Of a DNA stretch of 64,000 nt, positions 32,880-42,953 are shown piece after piece. The position numbers and the translations under genes are program-made. Each line of letters starts with the position of its first letter. Within the stretch, counting starts at the first letter, position 1. Under the pieces are notes generated by a model that searched no databases, was not told where the DNA came from, and was given only the letters and a program-made list of their open reading frames with translations. Source of the DNA: Podospora comata (lineage: Eukaryota > Ascomycota > Sordariomycetes > Sordariales > Podosporaceae); assembly GCA_017354895.1 (NCBI GenBank), contig CP071494.1, forward strand, positions 744,001 to 808,000, in the 5' to 3' direction.

Positions 32880-33305
32880 TGTTGTTGAGCGTGAGCCCTC
32901 CTCCATGTGGGTGAGCCTCCCCTGTGTGGATGTGCCTTGCCCGTGTGCGTGCCTCCTCCATGTGCATGTGGCCCCTCCAGTTATATCCACCACCCATGTG
33001 TGTATGCTGCCTTTATGTTTGCGCCCATGCTTTCTTCATGTATGGGCCTTCTCCACGTGTGTATGCCGTCCCCATGTGTGTGCCATGCCCTCTTCATGTG
33101 AGTGAGGCCATGCCCTGTCTATGTGTGTGGCCATGCCGTCTCCATGTGTGCATGCCCTCTCCGTAGGCATATGCCGCCTCCATATATATATGCCCCCTCC
33201 AGTGTTCACGCCTTCTCCACGTGTATTCCCACGCCTTATGAACGTGTGCGTGCCGCCTCCATATTGGTGCCCATGCCTTATCCATCTGTATGTGCCTTCG
33301 CGTGG
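32880..33305. repeat. Degenerate minisatellite of about 20-22 bp
   Basis: Many imperfect units around GCCNTCTCCATGTGTGTATG follow one another across this stretch. CATGTG and CCTCC occur roughly every 20-22 bases. The divergence between units indicates an old array. The overlapping translated frames are repeats, not genes. Confidence 0.7.
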
Positions 33306-34281
33306 GTTCCATGTGTCACAATTGATAAGATCACAATCACAACTGATAAGGACTAATCGATAAACTCATAATTGATGGTGCCAACTCTAGTAGTAGCATA
33401 TAGGGATGCATATTGAGCAAAGGGATAGATTCCATAAATATGCACATAAAGCAAATATAAGGTATGTTCATCAAGTGAAACAAGCTGAATTCAACAGTCA
33501 TCCAACCCGCTATCTTGTCTTGTGCTATGCTAAAACCCGGGAGGCAGGTTTATTCCATGCCCAATCTCTCAAAGAGAGAGAGATATCTGAAACTGCCCTA
33601 AGAATACACAATGAAGGTCTCAAACATTGAGTTGTTAATAGCCCGCTCCAGGACAGCACATCCCAGAATGCCATTACATTGTCAATTGCTTCACATCCAT
33701 CCCCTGATGAAGCAAGAAAATAATCCTTCCCCACAAGCTATGCTTGCTATTATTGTGCCAGAGCTAGACCAAAACCTACTCTCACTCCCACCAGGAGAGA
33801 AGAGCAGAAACTGGTGCTCCGACGGTTGACAGAAGCGGTAAGGAACGCAAGAGATATTATATCTCGAGGGGGTGGCAGCATCACACAATGAAGTGGTGCT
33901 TGGCCTGCCCTCCTCCCAGATCGACACACAGAATCTCGAACCAGTCGCGACCCTGGGTCTGGGAGGGAAGGGCATCAGGTTGTGTGAGAGCTTGAGTGTG
34001 TATTTCAACAAACAGCATCAAACAAAGTGAGCGTACAGCTTTTCATTAGTCATTAATCATCATGTCCTCAAAAGTGAGGGACGCGAATGTTAACGATAGC
34101 GAATAAAGCCTCGTGTTTGTGGTGTGTGGAGGGATCCTGGCTAGGTGTGCCGACCTCAAAGCGGATAGAAATCAACGCCAAGGTCTTATTAAGGCAACAT
34201 CCAACAAGCAAGTCCTTTGTCTTCCATCAAAGAGTAAAAAAAAAGGCAGCAAGTCTACCCCTAGACATTGGGCCCGGGCAT
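33306..34281. other. Intergenic, no supported gene
   Basis: The sequence includes a short repeat of TGATAA/AATTGAT blocks at 33320-33375 and several frames of 60-110 codons on both strands, none convincing. The part next to 34282 is probably the 3' UTR of the esdC-type gene. Confidence 0.45.
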
Positions 34282-35094
34282 TTATCGGCGGACGACGATG
34301 CCGTTGCGGCGGGAGCTGCGCTCAACGTACTCTTGCTCGTCCTCGGAAGAGGAGCACGAGTCCTCGTAGCCGCAGCGAGAACCGCCGCAGTCGAGACGGA
34401 CGCGCTCACCCTTGCGGGTGATGCCGTAGCGCTCGCAGGTGCACGAGGAGCAGTCTGAGGATGGGGTGCTGTAGCCGGACGACGACGAGGAGTTGTCGGA
34501 GCGGTACGAGAGCGAGGAGCCGACAGAGGAGACGGGAGAGACGGAAGCGCCAAAGTCGGTGATGATGTCCTCGGCGTCGTAGTCGTAGATGCCGGTGGCA
34601 GCAAAGTGGCTGGAGAGCTCATCCTCGTCAAAGTCGCCGTCCAAGATGTGGCGGGTAGCGTGGGGAGCTACGGGCTTGGGGGCCTTGATCTGGGACATGG
34701 AGAGAGGGCGACCCTTGGGGATGTCGGAGCTGACGGAGTGGCGCGAGGAAGACTTGCGGGAAGAGGACTTGCTGGAAGAGGAAGACTTGGAGGAAGACTT
34801 GGGGACGTCAAGGATGTTGAGGGCACGGCCGGTGGTGGGCTCAACGGTGGACTCCTCGGAGGGGTTATGCGAGACGTGGTACCCATCGATCATGTAGTAG
34901 TACCAGTATCTTTGGCCGGCTTGAAGTGTGGTGGGCTGGAAGCGGAAGGTACCCTTCCATGTGCCGGACTTGGAGGAAGTCTTGTCCTTGGAGAGCGGGA
35001 GTTGGCCGGAGTAGTTGTCCCAGGAGCCGAGGAGATGGACGGTCTTGACACCGGAGGAAACACGGAGGTTGAATGAAAGCTGAATGGCGGACAT
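34282..35094 (-). CDS. esdC: EsdC-type protein with AMPK-like glycogen-binding domain
   Basis: An intronless gene from the ATG at 35094 encodes 270 residues. The N-terminal 95 or so residues form a CBM48/AMPK-beta-like fold: VKTVHLLGSWDNYSGQLPL, then GTWKGTFRF, then RYWYYYMIDGYHVSHNP. The middle is Ser/Lys-rich (KSSSKSSSSSKSSSRKSSSR), followed by an acidic linker and a Cys-containing tail (SSDCSSCTCERYGITRKGERVRLDCGG). This matches the fungal EsdC protein, known from Aspergillus nidulans as needed for early sexual development. Its molecular action is not established; binding to a glycogen-like polymer or to a kinase partner is inference from the fold. The upstream region (35095-35370) is purine-rich and probably the leader. 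Confidence 0.88.
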   Translation of the reverse strand: MSAIQLSFNLRVSSGVKTVHLLGSWDNYSGQLPLSKDKTSSKSGTWKGTFRFQPTTLQAGQRYWYYYMIDGYHVSHNPSEESTVEPTTGRALNILDVPKSSSKSSSSSKSSSRKSSSRHSVSSDIPKGRPLSMSQIKAPKPVAPHATRHILDGDFDEDELSSHFAATGIYDYDAEDIITDFGASVSPVSSVGSSLSYRSDNSSSSSGYSTPSSDCSSCTCERYGITRKGERVRLDCGGSRCGYEDSCSSSEDEQEYVERSSRRNGIVVRR

Positions 35095-36820
35095 TTTGAA
35101 TATGAGGCTGAAATAAACACGAGATGCTGATAATTAAACCGTCCCGAGAGAAAATAGCTTCGCGCTGTAAGGCGAGGCGAGCAAGTAAACCAGTAGTTGT
35201 TTTTGAGGGTATTCGGAGGTGGCGATTAGGAAGTAGCTAGGACCAGCAAAGCTACAATATTTTGATTTTTTTGTGTATTAGTTGAATTAACAGAGCACAG
35301 CTCCGTGTAGAGGGGGAGGGTAAAGAAAGGGGGAGGAGGGGAAAACAAAAACTGGTTTATTGTTTTTGAGGGCTTGCTGAAGAAGAGAAGAAGAAGGACA
35401 GGAAAAGAGGGTGAGGCCAGAGCCTTATATCATCTGGCGCCGAGTTGGACGAGAGAGGCACAACCAAGGGAGGATGGGCGGGACAAGAAGCATCGGCCCA
35501 GTTTGAGAGACCACAGCATGGGGCGCATGGCCCCCAGCGAGCACTACAGATTGCCGGCCGAGGTGGTGATGGAGGGCGGAAGCCAATGAGAGAGAGGATT
35601 GGCGGATAGAGGCAGGGCCATGCCTGCTGCTGTGTTCACAGTCGATATCACCCAGCTCGCAGAGTGCTACTGCACTGTGGGCGGCTAACACCAGCGGGAC
35701 GTTGTCGGTGGTGATGGGAATCTTTTTTGGGAAACTCACAAGAGAGACAGAGAACATGAGAGACAGGAAATGCCCCGCACTTGTCAATCACCCACGCTAG
35801 ACAGCTTTAGGAATAGTCCGGCGTCTAAATCCTGGTCGTCATTGACCAATCAGGTGTTACATATCCAGATCACACACAGCTCATGCGGACGACGGCAGAG
35901 TCAGCCAATAATCGACACTGTCGCTACCCGCAAACCTGCGCGGTGCATGATGCGGACGAGCATCTCATCATCAACTCTTAGGACATTTTGTGAGTGGCTG
36001 CCCCTTTCGAGAATCAACCGTTGGAGCGAGAGGCTGGCCTTCCATCGCAGGATTACCTCCGAGTCCTACCCCACGAAGCATTGGCGCTGATGTCAAGGCA
36101 AATCACCATCTTGATATTCCCTCTGTATGCATCTCGCTGCAGCCTGCAAGCACGGGGACAATCTTTGCAGTAGATGGCTGTCATCTTGTGGAGAGAGGCG
36201 GCCGCGGATTGGGCCGATAATCTGGCTTCTCACAGTTCACATGCCGGGTAAAGTGCTGAGCTGAAGGTGCAGGTCAAGATCGGGCTGGACCATCAAGAAG
36301 CATGCTGGAAGCCGTTGATTCTATGGCTCTGGGTTCTCTCGGACAATTCCACCATCGACAATGCCGCCACAACGGCGCATCGCTTCTTGGGGAAAGGCCA
36401 TGGAAGCCGACTGCCGACTACTTGAACACCTCTATCCGATGTCTGGCTTGGTGGATCTGCTCGCTTGCGCTTGTCGAGCTGGTCGTCCGGTAAAAGCGCT
36501 CATCCTCGCGTGTATTGCGTATAATATTCAGACGAGGAAAGCTAATGCATGCAAGCAATCAGCTTGCCTTCTAGCTCAGCAGTAGCAGCCTAGCATTGGC
36601 GGGTATGAGGCATCATGATCACATCTCCACAGGAAGAACGGTGGATTCCTGGACGTAAGAATGTGATATCGAGCTGCGAGAGGATGTGCCAATGGCTTGC
36701 CGTGCACATAATAGCCGCCTCAGCTCTGCATGGGTTGGTCCGTACACCCATCCCGGTTCACTCATTACTTCACCTACCTTTAACTTATTTGGAAATGGGG
36801 TTATAGACACCAGAAACTCG
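35095..36820. other. Upstream region of esdC, no supported gene
   Basis: The sequence has normal GC with scattered short frames on both strands. None shows a domain. It should include the esdC promoter, which is expected to be long and regulated in a developmental gene. Confidence 0.5.
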
Positions 36821-37265
36821 GAAAAGGCTAGGATTACAATCAGGGAAAGCTCAGACTGTGTCTATAATCCTAGCCTTTTCTGTGTATAGTCTGAGCTATG
36901 ATATTTTATTCCTGGCTTTGTCTGCGTATGATCTGAGCATTCTAAAGACAAGTTTGGGTCATAGCAAGCTCAGGTTGAAAGAAGAAAGCTTGGATTACTT
37001 ATAGAATAAAATACTTATTTACCTTGGATAAAAAAGAGCTGTAAATTCGGGCTGCAGGTAGTTTTATTTTCATTATTGAAAGACCATCTACAGGTGCTGA
37101 AGTATCATCAAGGTAAATCTCTTGAGCCGAGGGCCTTACCTAGATTACTGAGAGTGAAGCTATCGCCATGAGTTTATGATATGAGCTGTATGAAGCTATA
37201 ATCTGAGCTGTGTGAGGTTATAATCTGAGCTGTGTGAGGCTATAATCTGAGCAATATAGTTTAAA
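36821..37265. repeat. Short-repeat cluster, two orientations
   Basis: Imperfect copies of the dispersed repeat (TATAATCCTAGCCTTTTCTG and variants; inverted GGCTAGGATTACA) occur at about 36825-37000. At about 37185-37260 three near-perfect 22-bp tandem units (TATAATCTGAGCTGTGTGAG type) occur. The two sub-arrays share the AATCTGAGCT/AATCCTAGCT core. Confidence 0.65.
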
Positions 37266-37855
37266 CGATAGTATAGAGTCCAAGCTACCTCTATCGACAT
37301 CTGGTAATTGATATATCTACAGTCAAAGCTACATGCCTCATGTCAACATTCTAGTAGAAGAATTCCCATCCACCTTACCTACCTGCTTATCCAGGTATAT
37401 CAACACACACTAAACAGATTCCAGCTATAAACGGCAACTTCACTATACACACTCTTCAACGCTTAGTCACCCATGCTCGTTGCGCGTCTTGTTCCAAGAT
37501 ATATAGTCATCCCCAGGCTTCCTAAAATGTATTACTTAACAGAAGATTTTGCTGGCTACCTTCGAAGAAGCAAGCTATGTGTGGTCATGGGTCATGCGGT
37601 TGAACCATGACGGCTCGCAACACTGCTCACCACTACATGATTTTTCTACATCATGACCCACCGCATCTCCCTCTACCACAATAGTCTCACTCCCCACATA
37701 ACTCCCCACCCACACAGCTAGTCCCCCATGTCTCACCACACCCACCCGCATATCTCCTAGCTCTGACATCCACCACGTGTGGCAGCATCATATCGACAAT
37801 AATACCCGGTAAAAATGTATAAAAGCTACAGCTATAATGTCTAACAACAACATTT
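37266..37855. other. AT-rich intergenic sequence
   Basis: This is AT-rich unique sequence between two repeat clusters. I see no gene, RNA or element. Confidence 0.5.
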
Positions 37856-38245
37856 ACAGTCCTAGATTAACTTCAAAATGAAAAATGCAAAGCTCAGATC
37901 AGGTCTAGATATATGACACACAAAGTTCGGATCAAGTTCAAAGTAACATGCTAAAACTTAGGCAAGTCTAGAAATAAGATATACCGAATCTACCTAGATA
38001 AACTCCAACATATGATACAAGGCTCAGGTTAAGTCAAAAGTAAGATATATAAAGCTTGGATTAAGCGGGAAAACAAGAGATTTAAAACTTGGAACCAGTT
38101 TAGTAATAAGACATACACAGCTTAGATAAGGCTTCGATCAAGTCCAGAGATAAGACGTACCAAGCTTAGATTAAGTCCATAAATCAGACACCCAACGCTC
38201 AGATTTAGCTCATATTAAGTTCACTGTAAGCTTGGATCAAATGGT
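37856..38245. repeat. Degenerate tandem array of about 35-bp units
   Basis: About ten imperfect units around AAGCTTAGATTAAGTCCA, each followed by ATAAGACATACC-like text, run head to tail. They are the inverted form of the short dispersed repeat found in other gene-poor segments of the window. Units differ mainly by transitions. Confidence 0.65.
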
Positions 38246-38743
38246 CGAGCAAAAAACGCCTGAGGATGACTAGATATTCTTAAGTGCGGGTTGCATTTGT
38301 CTCCGCTTTGGGTCTTCTCTCTTCACTGCCTCTGCTTCCTATCTTCCCTACTTCAACATCTCTCTCTTTGAGATCTCTGGGTATCTTTTCAACGCTTCTC
38401 TCCATCTCTCCAAACCTCTCTGCTTTAGCACCCCTTTACTCATCTTCTCAGGTCACTACTCTGCGGTCCACTGTAGCCTTCGTTATCCACAGCTATGCCT
38501 TCTTTTAATGCCGTTGCCTGGATGCTTAAACGCATAAACTCGATATCTTGACGGTGTAATCCATTGATATTCATATCGTGCGCTTCCTTGGTATCTTCTC
38601 TTCAAGCCACTTGCTTATAACTGATCGTTCCCGCTGATGTTACACGCATGCTCGCAAGTTAGGGAGACTTATGAGTGCCTTTCGCTGATCCATATCTCAT
38701 TTTACCGCTCTCTGTGACACTACCTACATTTCATTTCCACACT
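38246..38743. other. Intergenic, 3' side of the U1-C gene
   Basis: No gene is supported. A 74-codon frame at 38284-38508 starts with GTG and reads as a CT-rich artefact. The part next to 38744 should hold the U1-C 3' UTR. Confidence 0.5.
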
Positions 38744-39504
38744 CTACTGTCTGCCACCACCCGGGAACCCACCCGCTCCTGGAGGAGGGAAAGGCGGGAA
38801 CTGCCCTCCCGGCGGTGGGAATGGCATACCACCCGGTGGAGGGAAAGCCCCTGGAGGGGGCACCGCTCCGTTTGGTGGTGGGAAAGGTGGCATGCCACCA
38901 CCAGGAGGAGGCGGGAAAGCAGCACCAGCTCCTCCAGGTGGGAAAGGTGGAAGCGGGAAAGGAGGTGCCCCGCCGGCAGGGGAAGCTGAATTTGGCGCAC
39001 CTGGGAAAGGGAATGGCGGCGGAAATGGAGGGGCGTTGGCACCACCTGGGGCGCCAGGGAACGGAGGTGGGAACGGAGGAGCGCCTGGTGCACCGGGGAA
39101 GGCACCGGGGAAGCCTGGGGGTGGCATGCCTGGGAAGCCTGCGCCGGGAGGAGGGAAGGGGTTGGAGCCGAATCCGCCGGGTTGATTTTGTGGCAGCATG
39201 GGGTTGGCGTGGGCTTGGCCTTCGGCGGCATAGGAGTTGGTGATGGAGTCGATGACGGACTGGGCCTTTTCGTGACCGATTTCTGTGGGGAGCGGTTAGC
39301 CAAGAACGGCGGCAGCGCAGGCAACAGAGAGACTTACGTTGGTAGTAATCGACAACGTTGCGGAGATGGTTGCGACCGCTGTTGTGGGCCTTGCGCACGC
39401 TCATGGAGTCGTGCGTGAGGTAGACATCGCAATAATCGCAAAAGACTGGAGAGTGTGTTAGCAGCGTCTCGATGTTTGCCCACGGTAAACGTACATTTTG
39501 GCAT
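38744..39504 (-). CDS. yhc1: U1 snRNP protein C
   Basis: Three exons (39504-39495, 39445-39338, 39282-38744) give 218 residues. The first coding exon is only 10 nt (MPK plus one base). Joined to exon 2 it gives [30 protein letters not shown], the C2H2-type zinc finger of U1-C with Cys6, Cys9, His24 and His30 all present. It continues with [18 protein letters not shown]. The rest is a Pro/Gly/Phe-rich tail of some 150 residues, typical of U1-C but long. The protein acts in the nucleus within U1 snRNP, stabilising pairing of U1 RNA with the 5' splice site. It is divergent with the erv25 gene, 487 bp apart. It is an essential core gene in yeasts. Confidence 0.95.
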
Positions 39505-39991
39505 TTTGCCGGTGTTGTGGCTATGCGCCGATGATTTCGGATGTAGTTTTGATCAAAAAAGGAGAGGTTGATCGGAAAGCTGCTTTGCGCTCGTGGTTGT
39601 GGGTGGAAATCGATGGTGTTGTAGTGGTTGATGGTCGCGGTGCAGTGGATGTTCAAGGAAACAGTTCCAGTTTCGCGAGGCTGAGAAATTTGGACGCGGA
39701 CCGTAAGCAGGGGTTGGGCGCAAGCCCGAGTGGAGGCCAAGCAAGGCTGATCCACAAAAGCTTTTTCTCTGGGGACTGGGCTTCTGATTGGCTGCATGGC
39801 CACGGTACCCTTGCTCTGGGCTCCAAGGGGGAAGGCGACAGATTGCCATTTTATCGAAGCTCCGGTGGAACGTGCAGCGCCCCCCCCGTTGTGCCAGCTG
39901 TATTGACTTGAACTCACCACCGACGACGCCAACATCTTCATCTCCCTCCTTGCCGACGACAGCTCACTCGATATACTCAGATACACAGACA
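39505..39991. promoter_or_regulatory. Shared divergent promoter of yhc1 and erv25
   Basis: Only 487 bp lie between the two start codons, so both promoters and both 5' leaders must share this stretch. I cannot point to a specific binding site with confidence. Confidence 0.6.
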
Positions 39992-40766
39992 ATGGTTCAC
40001 GTACGGTCGGTGCTGCAGAATGTCTGCAGCGCGCTGCTCCTGCTGGCAGTGGGCACCGAGGCCCTGAAGTTCGACATCCAGGCGGGCAGCGGACACGACA
40101 GTCTTTCGAGGAGATGCATTCGGAACTTTGTCGCCAAGGACATGTTGGTGGTGGTTACGGCTATTGTGGATGGATACAAGGGCGATGGCATGCAACTGAA
40201 CATGCACATTATGGACGCGGCAGGGAACGAGTACGGCAAGCCCAAGGACATTGCTGGCGAGCAACGCACCGTCTTCACCTCCCACGCCGACGCTGCTTTC
40301 GACGTGTGCTTTGAGAACATCCTCACAGGGAGTGCGTCAACCAACCTCTGATCCTCAGGGACCCCGCTAACTCTTGACCAACAGACAAATACGTCCAGAA
40401 CCCCAACCGTCACGTCGAGCTCGACATTGACATTGGTGCCGACGCCAAGGACTGGGCTGCCGTCCAGGCCAGCGAGAAGCTAAAGCCCGTAGAAACCGAG
40501 CTGCGCAGAATCGAGGAGATGGTAGGCGAGATTGTCAGCGAGATGGACTACCTCCGCCACCGCGAGCAGAAGCTTAGAGACACCAACGAGAGCACCAACA
40601 ACCGTGTGAAGTGGTTTGGTTTCCTCACAACATTCTTGCTGGTTGGGTTGTGGGCCTGGCAAATCATGTACCTGCGGGCGTACTTCAGGTGTGTCTCCCC
40701 TGAATTTTGCTTAATTTGGAAGCAATCGCTAACACTATGGTGTGCAGGTCGAAGCATCTTATTTAA
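39992..40766 (+). CDS. erv25: p24-family cargo receptor Erv25
   Basis: Three exons (39992-40331, 40385-40688, 40748-40766) give 220 residues. The introns have GTGCGT and GTGTGT donors and CAG acceptors. The protein has a signal peptide (about residues 1-24), a GOLD domain starting LKFDIQAG with its paired cysteines in RRCIRNF and FDVCFEN, a membrane-proximal coiled coil ([20 protein letters not shown]) and one membrane segment ([20 protein letters not shown]). The last coding exon of 19 nt supplies the end of the cytosolic tail, RAYFRSKHLI, close to the yeast Erv25 tail. p24 proteins cycle between ER and Golgi in COPII and COPI vesicles and help load GPI-anchored cargo. The tail favours Erv25 (delta class) over other p24 members. 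Confidence 0.94.
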
Positions 40767-41289
40767 TGAACTACCGGGGATTGGGGCCGGGCTGCTGGAC
40801 TCGTTGGCTTTTTACATGGAGAAACTAAGGAGTTTAAACTACTACTACTTATTATTGAACAAGGCGGCGCGGGCGAGCACGGAATTATGACATATCGTAC
40901 CTAGTGTATATGGATCTCAAGGCGGGATATTTTTTGGGGGGGGGAAGGGGGGGGCAGGGAAAATTGATGCATTGAATGTACAGTATCAATGTGTGTGTAT
41001 GATTGATGTCTTTTCTGATCCCAAACAAAAGTGTTGTAAAAAGAATAAAATAATACAAACAAGGTAAACATAGACCGGCAAGACCCGGCAGACGGGACGG
41101 AGCTTGATGACACAGCAGCTTTCGGCCTCGGCAGTCGATCACCCGCCAAGCTAACTTTTGGTCGGTCCGGGTCCGGTCTGCAACGGTCTTTTTTGCCGTC
41201 GTCATTGTTGCCTCTTTGACTTTTGATATTTCAGCAAAAATCACCCTCTCGTCGACATTCAATTGTCAACAGCAACCCCCCACATCACG
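40767..41289. other. erv25 3' UTR and sdh5 promoter
   Basis: The 523-bp stretch between two same-strand genes includes a G-run at about 40936-40953 and AT-rich sequence suited to a 3' end. The CT-rich part before 41290 is a likely leader. No additional gene is seen. Confidence 0.55.
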
Positions 41290-42036
41290 ATGGCCTCCCT
41301 CCGTCCAGCAACCCGCGCCCTCCGCGCCGCCATCCGTCCCACCACTTCAGTCCTCAGAACCGCCCGCCCCTTCAGCTCGTCCAAGTCCTCCCCCGACCCG
41401 GGCTCCCTCCCAAACCACGAACTCGACGTCGGCGAGCTCCAGGGCGCAAAGTTCAAGATTGAGCCTTTGCGTAGAGTAGGCGAAGAGCCAGACGTCATGC
41501 GCGCCCGTCTTCTCTGTTCGTCATCCCCCCATCCCCCCATCCCCTCCTCCCCCTTCACCTTTCTCTAACAATCACTAGACCAATCCCGCAAACGCGGCAC
41601 CCTCGAATCCGACCTCCTCCTCTCCACCTTCGCCGCCTCCCACCTCCCCAAGATGACCCCCGCCCAACTCTCCGAATACGACCGCTTCCTCGACGAAAAC
41701 GACTGGGACATTTACTACTGGGCCACCCAGCCCAATGTCTCCCTTCCATCCGGCCAAACCCCCTCCTTGGAGGACAGAGCAGTGCACGAGTCCCCCCGAC
41801 CCGGGGAGTGGGCGCAGACGGTGGGGACGTTCAAGCCCGCGTACCGGCCTGTGCCCAAGAGGTGGGAGGGGAGTGAGATTCTGGCTTTGTTGAGGGAGCA
41901 TGTCCGGGTTAGGAGGGGTGATCAATCGGAGCAGGTGAAGGAGGAGCTGGGGCATCATGGGGAGGAGGGGCACAGGCATAAGGAGGTGGAGAGGAAGGGG
42001 ATGGGGTTTATGCCTAGTTTGGATGAGTCGAGGTGA
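41290..42036 (+). CDS. sdh5: Succinate dehydrogenase assembly factor 2 (Sdh5)
   Basis: Two exons (41290-41515, 41579-42036) give 227 residues; the intron has a CTAAC branch and TAG end. The N-terminus is a mitochondrial targeting peptide rich in Arg, Ala and Ser ([21 protein letters not shown]). The SdhE/SDHAF2 domain follows: [20 protein letters not shown], with the invariant RKRG motif formed across the intron, then [18 protein letters not shown]. The factor helps attach FAD covalently to the Sdh1 flavoprotein of complex II in the matrix. The C-terminal tail after residue 170 is longer than in yeast Sdh5 and charged. The start was chosen for the targeting peptide; a frame extension to 41263 lacks an ATG. 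Confidence 0.94.
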
Positions 42037-42953
42037 AAGGGTTAGGTGGAATTTGGGGAGGGGGTTCCTGTTTGGGTGTAAAACAACCCGAAATAAAGAA
42101 AGAGGATAAAATGTAACAGTATGGGTTGTAAGATCACGTCTGGATATGCAGGAATGGGTACCACTCCCGAAAACGGCAGTGGTATAATCGGTTGGTTGCG
42201 TTTGAGCTCTAAGATATGGTCTACACACACCCCCAACCTTCTCTACGAAAAAGAACGTGCATTAAAAATGGAGGACATGGTATACCATCATGGTGGGAAG
42301 ACGTCAGTCAGTCAGCTAGCAGCGCAAAAAGGGCATCAAGAACTGCAGCAGGCTCCAAAGAGAACCAGCCCTGACCCGACAGTTCATCCCAATTGACTGA
42401 CGTTGCCATGGATAATTCCAGGGGCATTTGACATATCCAGCTCAGTTTTATCGACATATCCAGACGGTAGATAGGCTGGCTGGGTTCACCAAACAGTATA
42501 TATACCTCACATAACGCAGACACGTCCAAAACCAGCTCAACTCCTTTCCTCTCTCTCTCTCTCTTCTTAAATTTAAACATCACCCCACAAAACACCACAA
42601 CCACTTTCCCCCATATGCAAAGGTAAATTGACATGCTTATTTCCTTTCCCCCCACCCCTTTCCCCGAGGCACGCAATGCGAAAAAGGGTCAAGTAACACC
42701 AACCAACCACCACCTAGCTTAAAAAACAAACAAAAAAAGCAGCGGGATATCTCTCAGAGAACAGTAAAACAGACCCCCCCCCCCTTAGTTTGGCCCCCCC
42801 ACCAGAAACGCCCAAGTAACCCCCTTCCTTCTCCCCTCAAAGCAAAAAAAAACCAGTTTTAAATAAAAGAACAAGTCATTATCGTTCTTCCCCCTCCTCC
42901 TCCTCCTTCTCCTCCTCTTCCTCCCGTTTGACTCGGATATCCTCAAAAGGAAC
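42037..42953. other. Convergent 3' intergenic region
   Basis: The region lies between the stop codons of sdh5 (plus) and dsn1 (minus). It has homopolymer runs (A and C) around 42720-42860 and a CT microsatellite-like stretch near 42548-42565. It should contain both 3' UTRs. No gene is seen. Confidence 0.6.

Noticed and set aside
33094-33312. Minus-strand frame with repeated WRRHAH text
   Set aside because: It is a translation of the degenerate CATGTG minisatellite.
38284-38508. 74-codon hydrophobic frame that looks like a signal peptide
   Set aside because: The start is GTG, and the Leu/Ser text comes from a CT-rich stretch.
41259-41558. Minus-strand frame opposite sdh5 exon 1
   Set aside because: It is the antisense shadow of a GC-rich exon; the plus-strand gene has domain support and a proper intron.
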